A DNA stretch of 55,220 nt, taken from CAJQQY01 sp045104975. GTDB lineage: Bacteria > Bacteroidota > Bacteroidia > Chitinophagales > Saprospiraceae. Made by a program: the position numbers and the translations under genes. Below, one piece after another: positions 17,562-26,797 of the stretch (position 1 is the stretch's first letter; each line of letters starts with the position of its first letter). The DNA is taken from contig JBGCCY010000212.1 of assembly GCA_045104975.1 (NCBI GenBank), positions 1-55,220 of the forward strand, written 5' to 3'. The notes below the pieces were generated by a model, which made no database searches, was not told where the DNA came from, and saw nothing but the letters and a program-made list of their open reading frames with translations.

Positions 17562-18053
17562 ATGGAATTTATTACGGTAGAATTTGGATGGGAAGGTTTA
17601 ATAATACTTTTTCAAATTCTGATTCTTTTCATCATCGCATTGCTACATTTCTATTGGGCACTTGGTGGAAAGTGGGGATTTGAAAAATCAGTTCCTTCTA
17701 AGGAAGATGGAACTTTACTATTTCATCCTACTCCTTCAACCTGTTTTGCTGTCGGAATTGGTTTAATTTTAATGATTGGATTTATATTTTCAGGAATAAT
17801 TCATTCCATTTATGCTTATATCCCTGAATTTGAAAATACAATCCAACCTTCACCAATTTGGATTCATGATTATGGTTTCTGGGCTTTAGGTGGAATTTTT
17901 ACACTCCGAGCAATCGGCGATTTTAACTATGTCGGATTTTTCAAAAAAGTAAAAAATACTTCTTTTGGAAAATTGGATTCTAAGTTTTATTCACCTTTGT
18001 GTTTATTGATTGGTGGAATATTCTTTTGGATGGCATATACAGTTCAAACTTAA
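17562..18053 (+). CDS. DUF3995-like small membrane protein
   Basis: A 163-residue inner-membrane protein with four predicted helices (about 12-35, 63-85, 105-120, 140-160). The motif HFYWALGGKWGF after the first helix and a later acidic/aromatic loop fit the DUF3995 family. Function unknown in that family. It follows the ATE-like gene by about 60 bases on the same strand and converges on the MocR gene. Confidence 0.7.
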   Translation: MEFITVEFGWEGLIILFQILILFIIALLHFYWALGGKWGFEKSVPSKEDGTLLFHPTPSTCFAVGIGLILMIGFIFSGIIHSIYAYIPEFENTIQPSPIWIHDYGFWALGGIFTLRAIGDFNYVGFFKKVKNTSFGKLDSKFYSPLCLLIGGIFFWMAYTVQT

Positions 18054-18163
18054 ATTATCCCTTTCCAAACCTTGAGAAGATTTCATGAAAAACTGACTAT
18101 GAGAAATGGGGCGGGTTTGGGTTCTGCGTTGCTTCTTTATATTTAATCTAATTCTCAGATTCG

Positions 18164-19648
18164 TTATTTCATTAAATTACTCTTCAATATTTTCACCGCC
18201 GCCCTCATCTCCTTCTCATTCATGGAAGCAAAACCCAACCTCGTACAATTCAATTCTTTCCCAATCGGATCATACCTTTTACTATCTGCGATGTACAAAT
18301 TTTTAGCTGCTACTGCTTCGCTCAATTTTGTCATATTTATTTTTTCATCAAACTTCGTCCAGACCGCAAGTCCGCCATCTGGTTTTTTAAATTCAACAAA
18401 ATCGCCCAATTCTTTTTGCAATAAATCACAGAAAAAATCTCTTCTTTGATGGTATGTTTTCAAAGCCTTCCGCATGTGCCGCCGAATTTCTCCTTCCTCC
18501 AACATCATCGCAATCGCTCGCTCCAACAACACATCTCCCTGCCGATCTACAAATCTCCGAAGCTTCGACATTTCATTAATTAGATTCTCTGGAGCAACTA
18601 CAAAACCAATTCGAAAGGCAGGCGCAATCGACTTGCTAAACGAACCAACATAAGAAACCACTCCCACCCGATCAGAACTCGCCAAAGGCAAAATCGGACT
18701 ACTTTCATAATGAAAATCATAGTCATAATCATCTTCAATGATCGCAAATTTATAGCGCTCGGCTAGCTGCAATAATTTCATTCTCCGCTCCGCACTCAAG
18801 GAAACGGTCGTCGGATGATGGTGATGTGGAACAATATAAATCGCTCTGATTTTTTTCTTTTTACAAATCTCAGCTATCTGAGCAACATCAATTCCATCCT
18901 CGTCTACGGGAACAGTAATTATTTTCCCTTTTGCATTTTTTATTATTTGATTGGCTGCTCGAAAGTTTGTTTCGCCTACAATTACATTCGATCCTTTTTC
19001 CAAAATAATTTGAAATAATAAATAAAATCCCATGATACTGCCACGGACGATCATGATATTTTCAGTCGTCACATTTATGCTACGAGTTTCAGAAAGATAT
19101 TTCACCAATTCTTTTCTTAGGGAAATATTTCCTTTTAGATCGTGGGTATAATTTAATTTCTTAGCCGCCAATTTACTATTCAAAACACTTTTGTATTGTC
19201 GAGCTAAAACATGAATCGGTGCCAATCTCAAATCAGGAACGCCATCATCAAATTGATATTTGAAGGTGGTAAATTTTGGAACCATCTGATTTATATCTTC
19301 GCTAAATCTTTTTTTGATAGGAAAAAGAGAAGTTTGAAGTGGTGAAATTATTTCTCTTTTTTGAGCATTAAAAATTTGTGCTTTCGTAACTGGAATTTTT
19401 TTACTAACAAAACTTCCTTTGGCTGGAACAGTCTCAATCCATCCCTGCGCTTCCAATTCTTCATAGGTAGCAATGATCGTTTTTCGATGTACCTCAAAAT
19501 GATTGGCCAAAGTTCTTGAGCCTGGTAATTTTAATCCTGGCACTAAATTCCCACACGAGATTTCTTTGATAATTCCATTTGCCAACTGAACATAAATTGG
19601 CATTCTAGAATTGGAATCAAGTTGTATCATACTTTTATATGGCAACAT
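18164..19648 (-). CDS. MocR-type regulator (GntR helix-turn-helix fused to PLP aminotransferase domain)
   Basis: A 494-residue cytosolic transcription factor. Residues about 10-80 are a GntR-type winged helix (YVQLANGIIKEISCG, LPGSRTLANHFEVHRKTIIA). The rest is a class-I aminotransferase fold with the PLP site SYVGSFSKSIAPAFRIGF, whose Lys forms the aldimine. MocR proteins sense pyridoxal phosphate or amino compounds and usually control a divergent neighbour; here that would be the GNAT-cupin-flavoprotein group starting at 19807. Two direct repeats directly before its start codon are a plausible operator. The MLPYKSMIQLD start matches family starts. A PdxR-like role is possible, but no PLP-synthesis gene is present nearby. 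Confidence 0.92.
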   Translation of the reverse strand: MLPYKSMIQLDSNSRMPIYVQLANGIIKEISCGNLVPGLKLPGSRTLANHFEVHRKTIIATYEELEAQGWIETVPAKGSFVSKKIPVTKAQIFNAQKREIISPLQTSLFPIKKRFSEDINQMVPKFTTFKYQFDDGVPDLRLAPIHVLARQYKSVLNSKLAAKKLNYTHDLKGNISLRKELVKYLSETRSINVTTENIMIVRGSIMGFYLLFQIILEKGSNVIVGETNFRAANQIIKNAKGKIITVPVDEDGIDVAQIAEICKKKKIRAIYIVPHHHHPTTVSLSAERRMKLLQLAERYKFAIIEDDYDYDFHYESSPILPLASSDRVGVVSYVGSFSKSIAPAFRIGFVVAPENLINEMSKLRRFVDRQGDVLLERAIAMMLEEGEIRRHMRKALKTYHQRRDFFCDLLQKELGDFVEFKKPDGGLAVWTKFDEKINMTKLSEAVAAKNLYIADSKRYDPIGKELNCTRLGFASMNEKEMRAAVKILKSNLMK

Positions 19649-19681
19649 AACTGGACTATTTGTTTTATTAAAACTGGACTA
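19649..19681. promoter_or_regulatory. Direct-repeat candidate operator for the MocR regulator
   Basis: AACTGGACTA occurs at 19649-19658 and again at 19672-19681, 23 bases apart (about two helical turns), directly before the MocR start codon. A degenerate third copy (GCTACCAGT, reversed) follows. MocR proteins commonly bind paired direct repeats in the divergent spacer. A TAATTTTG element matching the -7 consensus lies at 19704-19711 for rightward transcription. Confidence 0.5.
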
Positions 19682-19750
19682 CTCAAAGCTACCAGTAATA
19701 TTTTAATTTTGGGGCAAATATTTTACAATATTTTATAGAGTTTTAATTTT

Positions 19751-19790
19751 TATTCGCTGAACCTCGAATAGTAGCGAGGTTTGGCGAATA
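19751..19790 (+). promoter_or_regulatory. Stable leader hairpin before the GNAT gene
   Basis: TATTCGCTGAACCTCG (19751-19766) and CGAGGTTTGGCGAATA (19775-19790) form a 16-bp stem with an 8-base loop. On the rightward transcript the only two non-Watson-Crick positions are G-U wobbles, so the stem is complete as RNA. It ends 16 bases before the ATG, where it could affect ribosome access. Confidence 0.6.
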
Positions 19791-19806
19791 GTTTTAAATC
19801 AAAAAA

Positions 19807-20301
19807 ATGCTACACTTCAAACCAACAAATAGTGGTGATATTTCAACCATAATCGAATGGGAAAACCATCCTGATAATAAGGATTTTATTTTCCTATATT
19901 CTATTGCGGAACATCAAGAAGTTATTGACGATAAAAACCAACTACACTTAAAAACAATTGATAATCAAGGGGTTATGATTGGATTCATTATATTAAGAGG
20001 GTTACAAAATTCGAATTTAAGTGTGGAATTAAAACGAATCGTCGTTAATAAAAAAGGAAGGAATTATGGCAAAATGACTTTACAATTATTGCAAAATTTG
20101 GTTTTCGAAAAATTAAAAAAACATCGTCTTTGGTTGGATGTCTTTACCGATAATCCAAGAGCACAACATGTTTATAAGTCAGTTGGATTTGTAACAGAAG
20201 GAACAAAAAGAGAATGCATAAAAAGTGGAAATAATTTTCGAAGTTTAATTATTATGTCGATTTTGCGGCAAGATTTTAAACCATTTAAACTACCATCATG
20301 A
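19807..20301 (+). CDS. GNAT-family N-acetyltransferase
   Basis: A 164-residue cytosolic acetyltransferase. It has a hydrophobic strand GVMIGFIILRGLQ (about 58-70), ELKRIVVNKKGRNYGKMTLQ (about 77-96, the acetyl-CoA pyrophosphate loop in R-GKG form), and DNPRAQHVYKSVGFVTEGT (about 117-135, the conserved C-terminal pattern). This is the RimI-like arrangement. It overlaps the downstream cupin gene by 4 bases (ATGA), so the two are translationally coupled. Probably controlled by the divergent MocR protein. Substrate unknown. Confidence 0.88.
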   Translation: MLHFKPTNSGDISTIIEWENHPDNKDFIFLYSIAEHQEVIDDKNQLHLKTIDNQGVMIGFIILRGLQNSNLSVELKRIVVNKKGRNYGKMTLQLLQNLVFEKLKKHRLWLDVFTDNPRAQHVYKSVGFVTEGTKRECIKSGNNFRSLIIMSILRQDFKPFKLPS

Positions 20302-20636
20302 AAATTATTAGAAACCAAACTCAAGGTTACCTTTGGGGGAAAAACTGCATGGCATGGCCATTGTTTTCTAACCCAAATTTAAATGTCAAAGAAGAATTAA
20401 TTCCACCTAATTCTCAGGAAGAAATGCACTTCCACCAATATTCTCAACAATACATTTACATTTTAGAAGGAGAAGCTTTTTGCATTTTAAATGATCAAGA
20501 ATTCAATCTCCAAGTTGGTGATAGTATTCATATTCCAACTGGAGCATTGCATCAAATTAAGAATATTCATCATTCGTTTTTGCGGTTTTTATTGATCTCA
20601 TTGCCACCCGTGGAAAACGATATAAATTATCCATAA
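20298..20636 (+). CDS. Small cupin-domain protein
   Basis: A 112-residue cytosolic single cupin. The first cupin motif is EEMHFHQYSQQYIYILEGE (about 36-54), providing two His and a Glu-position; the second is GDSIHIPTGALHQIKN, with the third His. Such proteins bind a divalent metal and act as isomerases, dioxygenases or small-molecule sensors. The ATG overlaps the GNAT stop codon. It lies in a short operon divergent from a MocR regulator. Confidence 0.85.
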   Translation: MKIIRNQTQGYLWGKNCMAWPLFSNPNLNVKEELIPPNSQEEMHFHQYSQQYIYILEGEAFCILNDQEFNLQVGDSIHIPTGALHQIKNIHHSFLRFLLISLPPVENDINYP

Positions 20637-20771
20637 GTTCTTGTTCACAATTATTCACAAGTTCTTTTGGATTCTTTTTTCACCATATTTCATAAAAAAG
20701 CCTCAATGTAACACAGGCTATATCTGCGTTTTTTTATTTCATCTGATAAAAAAATAAGCTCAAAATAATTT

Positions 20772-21455
20772 ATGAATAATTATAAACAAGAACTTAACAT
20801 GAAAGAAGTCAATGACAAAACTAAAGTTCGTCGAGTACCCAAACGAGGAGTTTATGATCAAGAAGAAATTTATAAAATTTTAGACAACGATAGCACATGT
20901 ACCATTGGATTTGTGCATCGAGGTGTTCCTGTCGTAATCCCTACAATCTATGGAAGACATGAAAATAAAATTTATTTGCATGGTGCTGCCAGTTCTCGAA
21001 TGATCAAAAACTTGGAGGAAGGATTTGACATGTGTTTTTGCATGCATCGAGTTACCGGTTTAGTTTTGTCAAATTCTGCTTTTCATCATTCGATGAATTA
21101 TGAGTCGGTGGTGGTTTTTGGAAAAGCCAAAAAAGTGAAGGGAAAAGAAGCCAATATGTTTGCACTTAAAGTAGTTTCCGATCAAGTGTTAAAAGGTCGT
21201 TGGGAAGAAGTTCGACTGCCAAGTGATAAGGAACTAAAGGCTACAACAGTTTTGGAAATTGAAATCAATGAAGCATCTGCTAAAGTTCGAAACGAAGGTT
21301 GCCATAATGATAAAGAAGATTATGAATTGGATATTTGGACAGGTATCGTTCCGATTGAGAAAGTGTATCAAGATCCAATTGATGATGATAAAATGAGAGA
21401 TGGTATTCCTATTTCTCCTTCGGTGAAAAATATTTATAACAAAAAAATTACATAA
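20772..21455 (+). CDS. Pyridoxamine-5'-phosphate-oxidase-like flavin protein (NimA-type)
   Basis: A 227-residue cytosolic protein of the FMN-binding split barrel. The N-terminal KVRRVPKRGVYDQEEIYKIL leads into IGFVHRGVPVVIPTIYG; IYLHGAASSRMIKNL and the YESVVVFGKAKKVKG strand follow, all typical of NimA/heme-utilisation-type flavoproteins. These reduce nitro groups or bind flavin and heme. An internal ATG at 20799 (nine residues later) is an equally possible start. It is 135 bases after the cupin gene and may share its promoter. A MocR regulator nearby that senses PLP-like compounds would fit, but the substrate is unknown. Confidence 0.82.
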   Translation: MNNYKQELNMKEVNDKTKVRRVPKRGVYDQEEIYKILDNDSTCTIGFVHRGVPVVIPTIYGRHENKIYLHGAASSRMIKNLEEGFDMCFCMHRVTGLVLSNSAFHHSMNYESVVVFGKAKKVKGKEANMFALKVVSDQVLKGRWEEVRLPSDKELKATTVLEIEINEASAKVRNEGCHNDKEDYELDIWTGIVPIEKVYQDPIDDDKMRDGIPISPSVKNIYNKKIT

Positions 21456-21478
21456 GGGATAATCAAAAACTTACGGGT

Positions 21479-21522
21479 AAAAAACTCCTTCTATTTCATA
21501 TAAAATAGAAGGAGTTTTTTTT
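21479..21522 (+). terminator. Intrinsic terminator after the flavin-protein gene
   Basis: Perfect 18-bp stem (21479-21496 with 21503-21520), a 6-base loop and a T-run of eight. It ends the rightward GNAT-cupin-flavoprotein group and its A-run makes it usable in the other direction too. Confidence 0.85.
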
Positions 21523-21905
21523 GTTACCAAAATGGAATATTCAGCAAGTAATTTTGAATAACGAAGGTTTTGGAAATAGGAATTGAAAAGTGATTTTTTT
21601 TTGAAAGGGAAGGGAGCAACCGCACATTGAACCTTTGTCTAAAATAGTTTTTGGAATAACTAGGAAAATAGGTTCATCAAAGGAAACCTAGATCCAAAAC
21701 AAAGTTTTCGTTTCAACGATAACATTTACTATTCAAATTTGTACTAAACGTAATATGAGAAAGTCTTAAATTTAGAAATTATTTGATCCGTAAATTAGTC
21801 ACGTCCCTTCCGATTTTCAAAGTGTTTGTGGTTGTTTTTATCTTGAATGGTCAGATGTCAGGTTAGTCTCTTTGGCAATCAACCTCAAATCTGACTCCTA
21901 ATTTC
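21523..21905. other. Intergenic region without visible features
   Basis: About 380 bases between a rightward terminator and the 3' end of the leftward histidine kinase gene. No supported coding frame or clear hairpin is seen. It may be decayed sequence. Confidence 0.45.
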
Positions 21906-23351
21906 TTACATATGCAATTTCAATTTCTTAAAAGTTAGCGCAGGCTGAAATCCTTCTTTTCTTAAATTTTCGCTTTGAGTATCTTCCGTTTCAGGGCTCA
22001 ATGGAATCGTAAAACAAAACACACTCCCCTGCCCTGGCCCATTCGATTCTACCCAGATTTTTCCATCATGATTGGAAATTATTTTTTTGCAAACTGCCAA
22101 TCCTACTCCCGTTCCATTTGCTTTTCCAGCTTCTTTTATTTTTCCAAAAACATCAAAAATAGATTCATGATAGGCTTTTGAGATTCCAATGCCATTGTCT
22201 CTCACTTTAAACAAATAATGATTGCTCATCTCCTGTACATCTAATTCAATCACCGGATCATTTTTTCCTCTAAACTTTATAGAATTTTCAAATAAGTTTT
22301 TGAGCAATTGTTTGAATTGAATAAAATCAACTTTTACTTCTGGAAGATCTCCACAAACAATTTTTGCTTTGGAAGATTTCAATTCATTGGCCAAAACATG
22401 TTCAACTTCCTTCACCGCCTTTTCGATATTTACCTTTCGAGGTTTAAATTTTTCCAAACTTACATTTGAAAACGACAAAATATCATCCATCATTCTTGCC
22501 ATCCGATTCGCACCATCAACAGTATATTGCAAAAATTCTCTACCATCACTATCCAAGTTTTTCGCATACCGATGTTGAACCAATTGAGAGTAACTTGAAA
22601 TGGTTCGCAACGGTTCTTTCAAATCATAAGAAGACATCAGATCCGCAATTTCTTCATACTCATGGCTTTTGAAATTATTTTTTTGGATGGACTGCTCGAG
22701 ACTTTTTTGATATTGCTGTTGAGCAATTGCTTGCTCATGTTCGGTTGTAATATCTCTCAAATTCATCACCACATATTCCAACTCGTTTGAAGCATCAACG
22801 ATTACATCGCCTTTGATTTCAATCCAACTAATGCCTCCTTCTCTTTTGATCATTCTCAACTTCGTTATAAAAGTTCGATTCAATCGAAGGAAACTCTTAT
22901 CCAAAATATTATATAAATCAAATCGATCAGCAGGATGGACAAAAGACAAATCATATAAATCCAAAACCGCTGTCATATCATAGCCCAACATTTTTTGGAT
23001 ACCAGGACTTACATATTTAAAGCGTCCATTTTTGACTTGAAAAATCAAAAACAAATCTGAAGAGTTTTCAATAATCATTCGATTGAAAATATCTTCTTTC
23101 TTTCCACTCGCATTCAAATAGAATAAATTGGACAAGAAAAAACCTGCTACAAAAAGTACCAGTCCAGAAATAATGGAAAAAATAAAATCGGGATTTAAAA
23201 CGGCTAGGTAAAATATAACCAGTAGTCCTAATAGAAAAAGAACTAGAAAGATAGGCCGAAAACGGATCACCTTCAAAGAAAACATATCTAATTTAAAAAT
23301 AGATATATTCTTAGAATGGTTGGGTTTGTCCTTAGTGTTTGTAACAATCAT
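21906..23351 (-). CDS. PAS sensor histidine kinase-like protein lacking the phosphoacceptor His
   Basis: A 481-residue inner-membrane protein: two helices (about 33-52 and 56-78), a PAS domain with PAC motif (about 88-205), a HisKA-like dimerisation helix pair (about 225-295) and an ATPase domain (about 335-455) with N-box LLKNLFENSIKF, G1 VRDNGIGI, F-box IFDVFGK and G2 GTGVGLAVCKKI. The ATP site looks complete. However, the H-box reads SSYDLKEPLR with Tyr242 where family members have His (codon TAT at 22626-22628, one base from CAT). The His at 230 is outside the H-box. It may act as an allosteric or pseudo-kinase. No response regulator lies next to it. Confidence 0.88.
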   Translation of the reverse strand: MIVTNTKDKPNHSKNISIFKLDMFSLKVIRFRPIFLVLFLLGLLVIFYLAVLNPDFIFSIISGLVLFVAGFFLSNLFYLNASGKKEDIFNRMIIENSSDLFLIFQVKNGRFKYVSPGIQKMLGYDMTAVLDLYDLSFVHPADRFDLYNILDKSFLRLNRTFITKLRMIKREGGISWIEIKGDVIVDASNELEYVVMNLRDITTEHEQAIAQQQYQKSLEQSIQKNNFKSHEYEEIADLMSSYDLKEPLRTISSYSQLVQHRYAKNLDSDGREFLQYTVDGANRMARMMDDILSFSNVSLEKFKPRKVNIEKAVKEVEHVLANELKSSKAKIVCGDLPEVKVDFIQFKQLLKNLFENSIKFRGKNDPVIELDVQEMSNHYLFKVRDNGIGISKAYHESIFDVFGKIKEAGKANGTGVGLAVCKKIISNHDGKIWVESNGPGQGSVFCFTIPLSPETEDTQSENLRKEGFQPALTFKKLKLHM

Positions 23352-23867
23352 GTATTTTAAAATTTGGTAAAAAAAATACCACTACATCATTCTAATAAAT
23401 AAAAGAAATGATTAAGCTGAGAGTTAATCAACTTATTCTTACTCAATAGAAAAGAGTAACTCACCTGGTACTAATTCTATTGAATAGAAGTATTCAAAAA
23501 ACATGGGATTAAAAAATGCAACTTGAATTTGGGAAAATCTAAATGTTATGTTCATCAAAAAAATAAAAAAATCAATTACGATTTTTTATAATATATTATT
23601 TTCAAATACCTTGCCAACGATTGTTAAATTGATAAAAAAAATGCATATAAATTTAAAAAATGTGACAAACAAAATGTTTGCTATTTTCTTGATCAATCAC
23701 TCACTTTTATTTTTCACCTTTCTAACTTTTTGATTGTCAACGAGTTAGGAGTTTTCAATAAAAAAATGCCATCAACATTTCTGCTGATGGCATTTTTTTT
23801 ATTTTTCGTGAAAAAAATTAATCTCACTAAGATTAGCCTCTGATCAATATTTTGATGATCCTAATTC
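23352..23867. other. Intergenic region ending in a terminator
   Basis: About 515 AT-rich bases between the start of the histidine kinase gene and the end of the AAA+ gene, both on the minus strand. A strong terminator lies at 23761-23800. A possible 61-codon rightward frame at 23548-23733 has no supporting composition or homology pattern, so I do not annotate it. Confidence 0.5.
23761..23800 (-). terminator. Intrinsic terminator of the AAA+ gene
   Basis: Perfect 14-bp stem pairing AAAAAATGCCATCA (23761-23774) with 23785-23798 around a 10-base loop, flanked by A- and T-runs on both sides. It serves leftward transcription from the CbbX-like gene and can also work in the other direction. Confidence 0.85.
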
Positions 23868-26504
23868 TTATTTATTCCTACCGAATCCTATTTTCTTTTT
23901 ATTGAAAGTAAAGTCATCTGTATCCAATTTAAAGCTTTTTACATCTTCAAAAGTAAGGATCATTTCTTCATTTTCCTTTCGATTTTTCTCAGGAATTTCG
24001 GCTAAACGAAGGTTCATATTTTTAACCGCTTCTACCACTACCTTTCTTACATCCCGTGCATTACCAAAATACTTATCTCGGAATTCATACAAGAAGGCAA
24101 GGTATTTATCCAAATGCTTGGAAGCATCTTCCGTCATTTTTACGCCTTGGTCTAGCAACATCATTTTTGCAATCTTCTTTAAATCCTCAGGTGAGTAATC
24201 TTCGAATTTTAATGTTTTATCAAAACGAGAGTTTAAACCTGGATTAGCTTTTAAGAAATTCTCCATATTATCTGGATAGCCTGCTGCAAAAACAAAAAAC
24301 TCACCTCGATTATCTTCCATTCTTTTGAGAATCGTTTGAATCGCCTCATCACCAAAGTCTCCATGAGCACCTCCCGTCTTGGCAGTCAAAGCATAAGCTT
24401 CGTCAATGAAAAGAACTCCACCCATTGCTTCATCAATTTGTTCTGCAGTTTTGATCGCAGTTTGTCCAACAAATCCTGCCACCAAACCCTGACGATCAGT
24501 TTCCACCATTTTACCTCTTTCCAAAACACCCAATGCTTTATAAATTTTTGTCAAAATCCTTGCAACGGTCGTTTTACCTGTTCCTGGATTTCCAACAAAA
24601 ATGGTGTGCAATGAAAATGAGTTCAATACATCCTTTCCAGTCTCTCTAAAATATTTAACCAACTGAACCATCTCTTGAATCTGAACTTTGATGGATTCCA
24701 TCCCAATCAAATTATTCAATTCACCCATCGCTTCATCCAATAAATTTTTATCGATTGGTATATATGGTATCTCCCTTTTCTTTACAACTTCAATATTTGC
24801 GACATCCTGCAATTCAATTATCGACAATTGATCATTGTCTAATCCTCTTGGATTCTCACCATCCATCACTCGCAATCCAAGGTTTATTTTTCCTTCTTCA
24901 ATCAAGTCATAAACAAAGCGTGCATTTCCGAAAGTCTTATCTCGATTCCGAAATGCGTTGGTGATTAATTCATCAATTTTAGTTTTTGCCTCTTGCGTAA
25001 ATTTGATTCCTTTTTCCAAACTGGCGAATTCTGCAATTTGTGAAAGTTCCTGTGGCAAGTAATCTCTAAATTCAAAATTTATTTTAAATCGAGATTTCAA
25101 ACCTGGGTTTGAATCCATAAAATGTTTCATTTCTTTAGGATAACCAGCAACAATAACCGCCATGTCTCCTTTCCCATTTGACATTTCTCGCACCAATATT
25201 TCAATTACTTCCCTTCCAAAATCTTTGCTATCATCATTCGAGCGAGCCAAAGAATAAGCTTCATCAATAAACAAAACTCCACCTCTTGCTTTCTCAATGG
25301 CCTCTTTTACTTTGGGTGCAGTTTGACCAATATATTCCCCTACTAAATCAACTCGATCTACTTCATGAACATGTCCTTTGGTCAACAATCCCATTTTTTT
25401 ATACAACTGTCCCATCATTTTAGCGACCGTCGTTTTTCCAGTTCCAGGATTACCTACGAAAACAGAATGAACATTGATATCCTCTTTTTCTTCAAACCCT
25501 TTTTCTTTCCTCAATTGTAAAAACTGAATATATTGAGCATGATCTCTAACTCGTTGTTTAATTTCTGTCAAGCCAATTAAGTTATTCATTTTTGACATGA
25601 CCTCATCAAAGGTTTGCCCATGTTCGACCTCGTTGGCTAAAATTACTGGCGCTTGTTGATTCGGTAAAAGAACTCCAGCAATTCCTTCTTCAAAATCATC
25701 ATCTATCTCAAACGGAATCGTAGCAATCAATCGATCCATAAAAATTAAATCTGCGGTGTACAAATCTCTTCGCCAAGAACCTTTGACATTCGAGCCCCAA
25801 CCAGCAGTCATTTTTATGTACTCATCTTTCTTTTCTACCCGTTGCAATCGTACGACTTGTCCTTTTAATTCCCGAGCATTATTATAGAACTTTGTATATA
25901 ATTCGCATTGCCAATTTTTGTCGATATGCTCATTTTTCAATAAAATCTCTACATAAATATATCGAGTCTCTTCGCTGCTAAATGTTTTTAAATAAACTCG
26001 GTCATCCTCCGTCACATCATCGTAAGGACCTTCATATAGTTTGAGGGATTTCACACTCAAGTATCCACTTGTTCCATCAAAATCCTCTGTCCCGGCATCT
26101 TCGACATAGAAATATTTGGTTGCCACTTTTTCCCCTTCTACCCAAGCTTCCCAATAATAAGTTCCTTTTTTCCAAAAGACACCTTCCTTTTTATTTCCCC
26201 AACCTTCTCGAATAAAAACCGTCGGATCATATTTACTCACTTTTCTTTTAAAAGGTAAAGAACACAATTCCTTTCGTCCTTTTTTCAAAGAAAAACATTT
26301 TAATTCTACATCTATTTCCCAATCTTCCTCATCATACATCTTATTATGAAAAGATAATTCAGCATATACATACGAAATTTCGAAGCGGTCAAAGACTTGC
26401 CGATATTTCTTTTTATTATCAGCCAACCATTCAGTCGAAGCATACACTTTAAGTTCTCTAAACTTAAAATTATCTGATTTCGGATATTTATAACTTTCGC
26501 CCAT
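23868..26504 (-). CDS. Double CbbX-like AAA+ ATPase with duplicated N-terminal beta domain
   Basis: An 878-residue cytosolic protein. Two related beta-rich modules come first (about 12-137 and 150-270); both end in a GWG-N/GWGS turn followed by W-strands and ED/DDD. Two AAA+ modules of the CbbX/SpoVK type follow. The first has Walker A GNPGTGKT (351-358), pore EYIGQTA (390-396) and Walker B VLFIDEAY (410-417). The second has Walker A 638-645, pore GFVGQTA and Walker B VLFIDEAY (697-704). Sensor/Arg-finger stretches (NPGLKSRF, FGNAR) occur in both. CbbX-like ATPases remodel protein complexes; tandem versions are seen in secretion-linked and toxin-linked clusters. It is divergent from another double-AAA+ gene. 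Target unknown. Confidence 0.85.
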   Translation of the reverse strand: MGESYKYPKSDNFKFRELKVYASTEWLADNKKKYRQVFDRFEISYVYAELSFHNKMYDEEDWEIDVELKCFSLKKGRKELCSLPFKRKVSKYDPTVFIREGWGNKKEGVFWKKGTYYWEAWVEGEKVATKYFYVEDAGTEDFDGTSGYLSVKSLKLYEGPYDDVTEDDRVYLKTFSSEETRYIYVEILLKNEHIDKNWQCELYTKFYNNARELKGQVVRLQRVEKKDEYIKMTAGWGSNVKGSWRRDLYTADLIFMDRLIATIPFEIDDDFEEGIAGVLLPNQQAPVILANEVEHGQTFDEVMSKMNNLIGLTEIKQRVRDHAQYIQFLQLRKEKGFEEKEDINVHSVFVGNPGTGKTTVAKMMGQLYKKMGLLTKGHVHEVDRVDLVGEYIGQTAPKVKEAIEKARGGVLFIDEAYSLARSNDDSKDFGREVIEILVREMSNGKGDMAVIVAGYPKEMKHFMDSNPGLKSRFKINFEFRDYLPQELSQIAEFASLEKGIKFTQEAKTKIDELITNAFRNRDKTFGNARFVYDLIEEGKINLGLRVMDGENPRGLDNDQLSIIELQDVANIEVVKKREIPYIPIDKNLLDEAMGELNNLIGMESIKVQIQEMVQLVKYFRETGKDVLNSFSLHTIFVGNPGTGKTTVARILTKIYKALGVLERGKMVETDRQGLVAGFVGQTAIKTAEQIDEAMGGVLFIDEAYALTAKTGGAHGDFGDEAIQTILKRMEDNRGEFFVFAAGYPDNMENFLKANPGLNSRFDKTLKFEDYSPEDLKKIAKMMLLDQGVKMTEDASKHLDKYLAFLYEFRDKYFGNARDVRKVVVEAVKNMNLRLAEIPEKNRKENEEMILTFEDVKSFKLDTDDFTFNKKKIGFGRNK

Positions 26505-26797
26505 TCGCTCTTTTTGATTAATATTTGGTATTGTTTTTAATATCGCATAAAAATTTGATAGTCAATGTTTTATATCTAACTACTGCAATATATATATTTA
26601 ATTCAACTCAAAAAAAAAGTAAAACTCTTTCTTCATTTTTTTTGAATAAAGGGAATGATAAACTTATTAAAAATATTCTTTATCACCAATTTATCTGGAA
26701 TTAAATATTTGCATAGTTTTTCTTAATTTCAACTCTTTTTTCCATGTAGATTTGAGAAATCTATTTCTCTCAAAAAACCTAGATCATTGTATCCTTT
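26505..26797. other. Divergent promoter region between two AAA+ genes
   Basis: 293 AT-rich bases between the start codons of the two large AAA+ genes, so promoters for both should lie here. No exact TAnnTTTG or clear hairpin stands out; the nearest is AATATTTGC about 90 bases before the rightward ATG. Confidence 0.4.

Noticed and set aside
23548..23733. Open frame of 61 codons, rightward
   Set aside because: Low-complexity Lys/Ile/Phe composition typical of AT-rich non-coding DNA, no start context, and directly before a terminator of the opposite strand.
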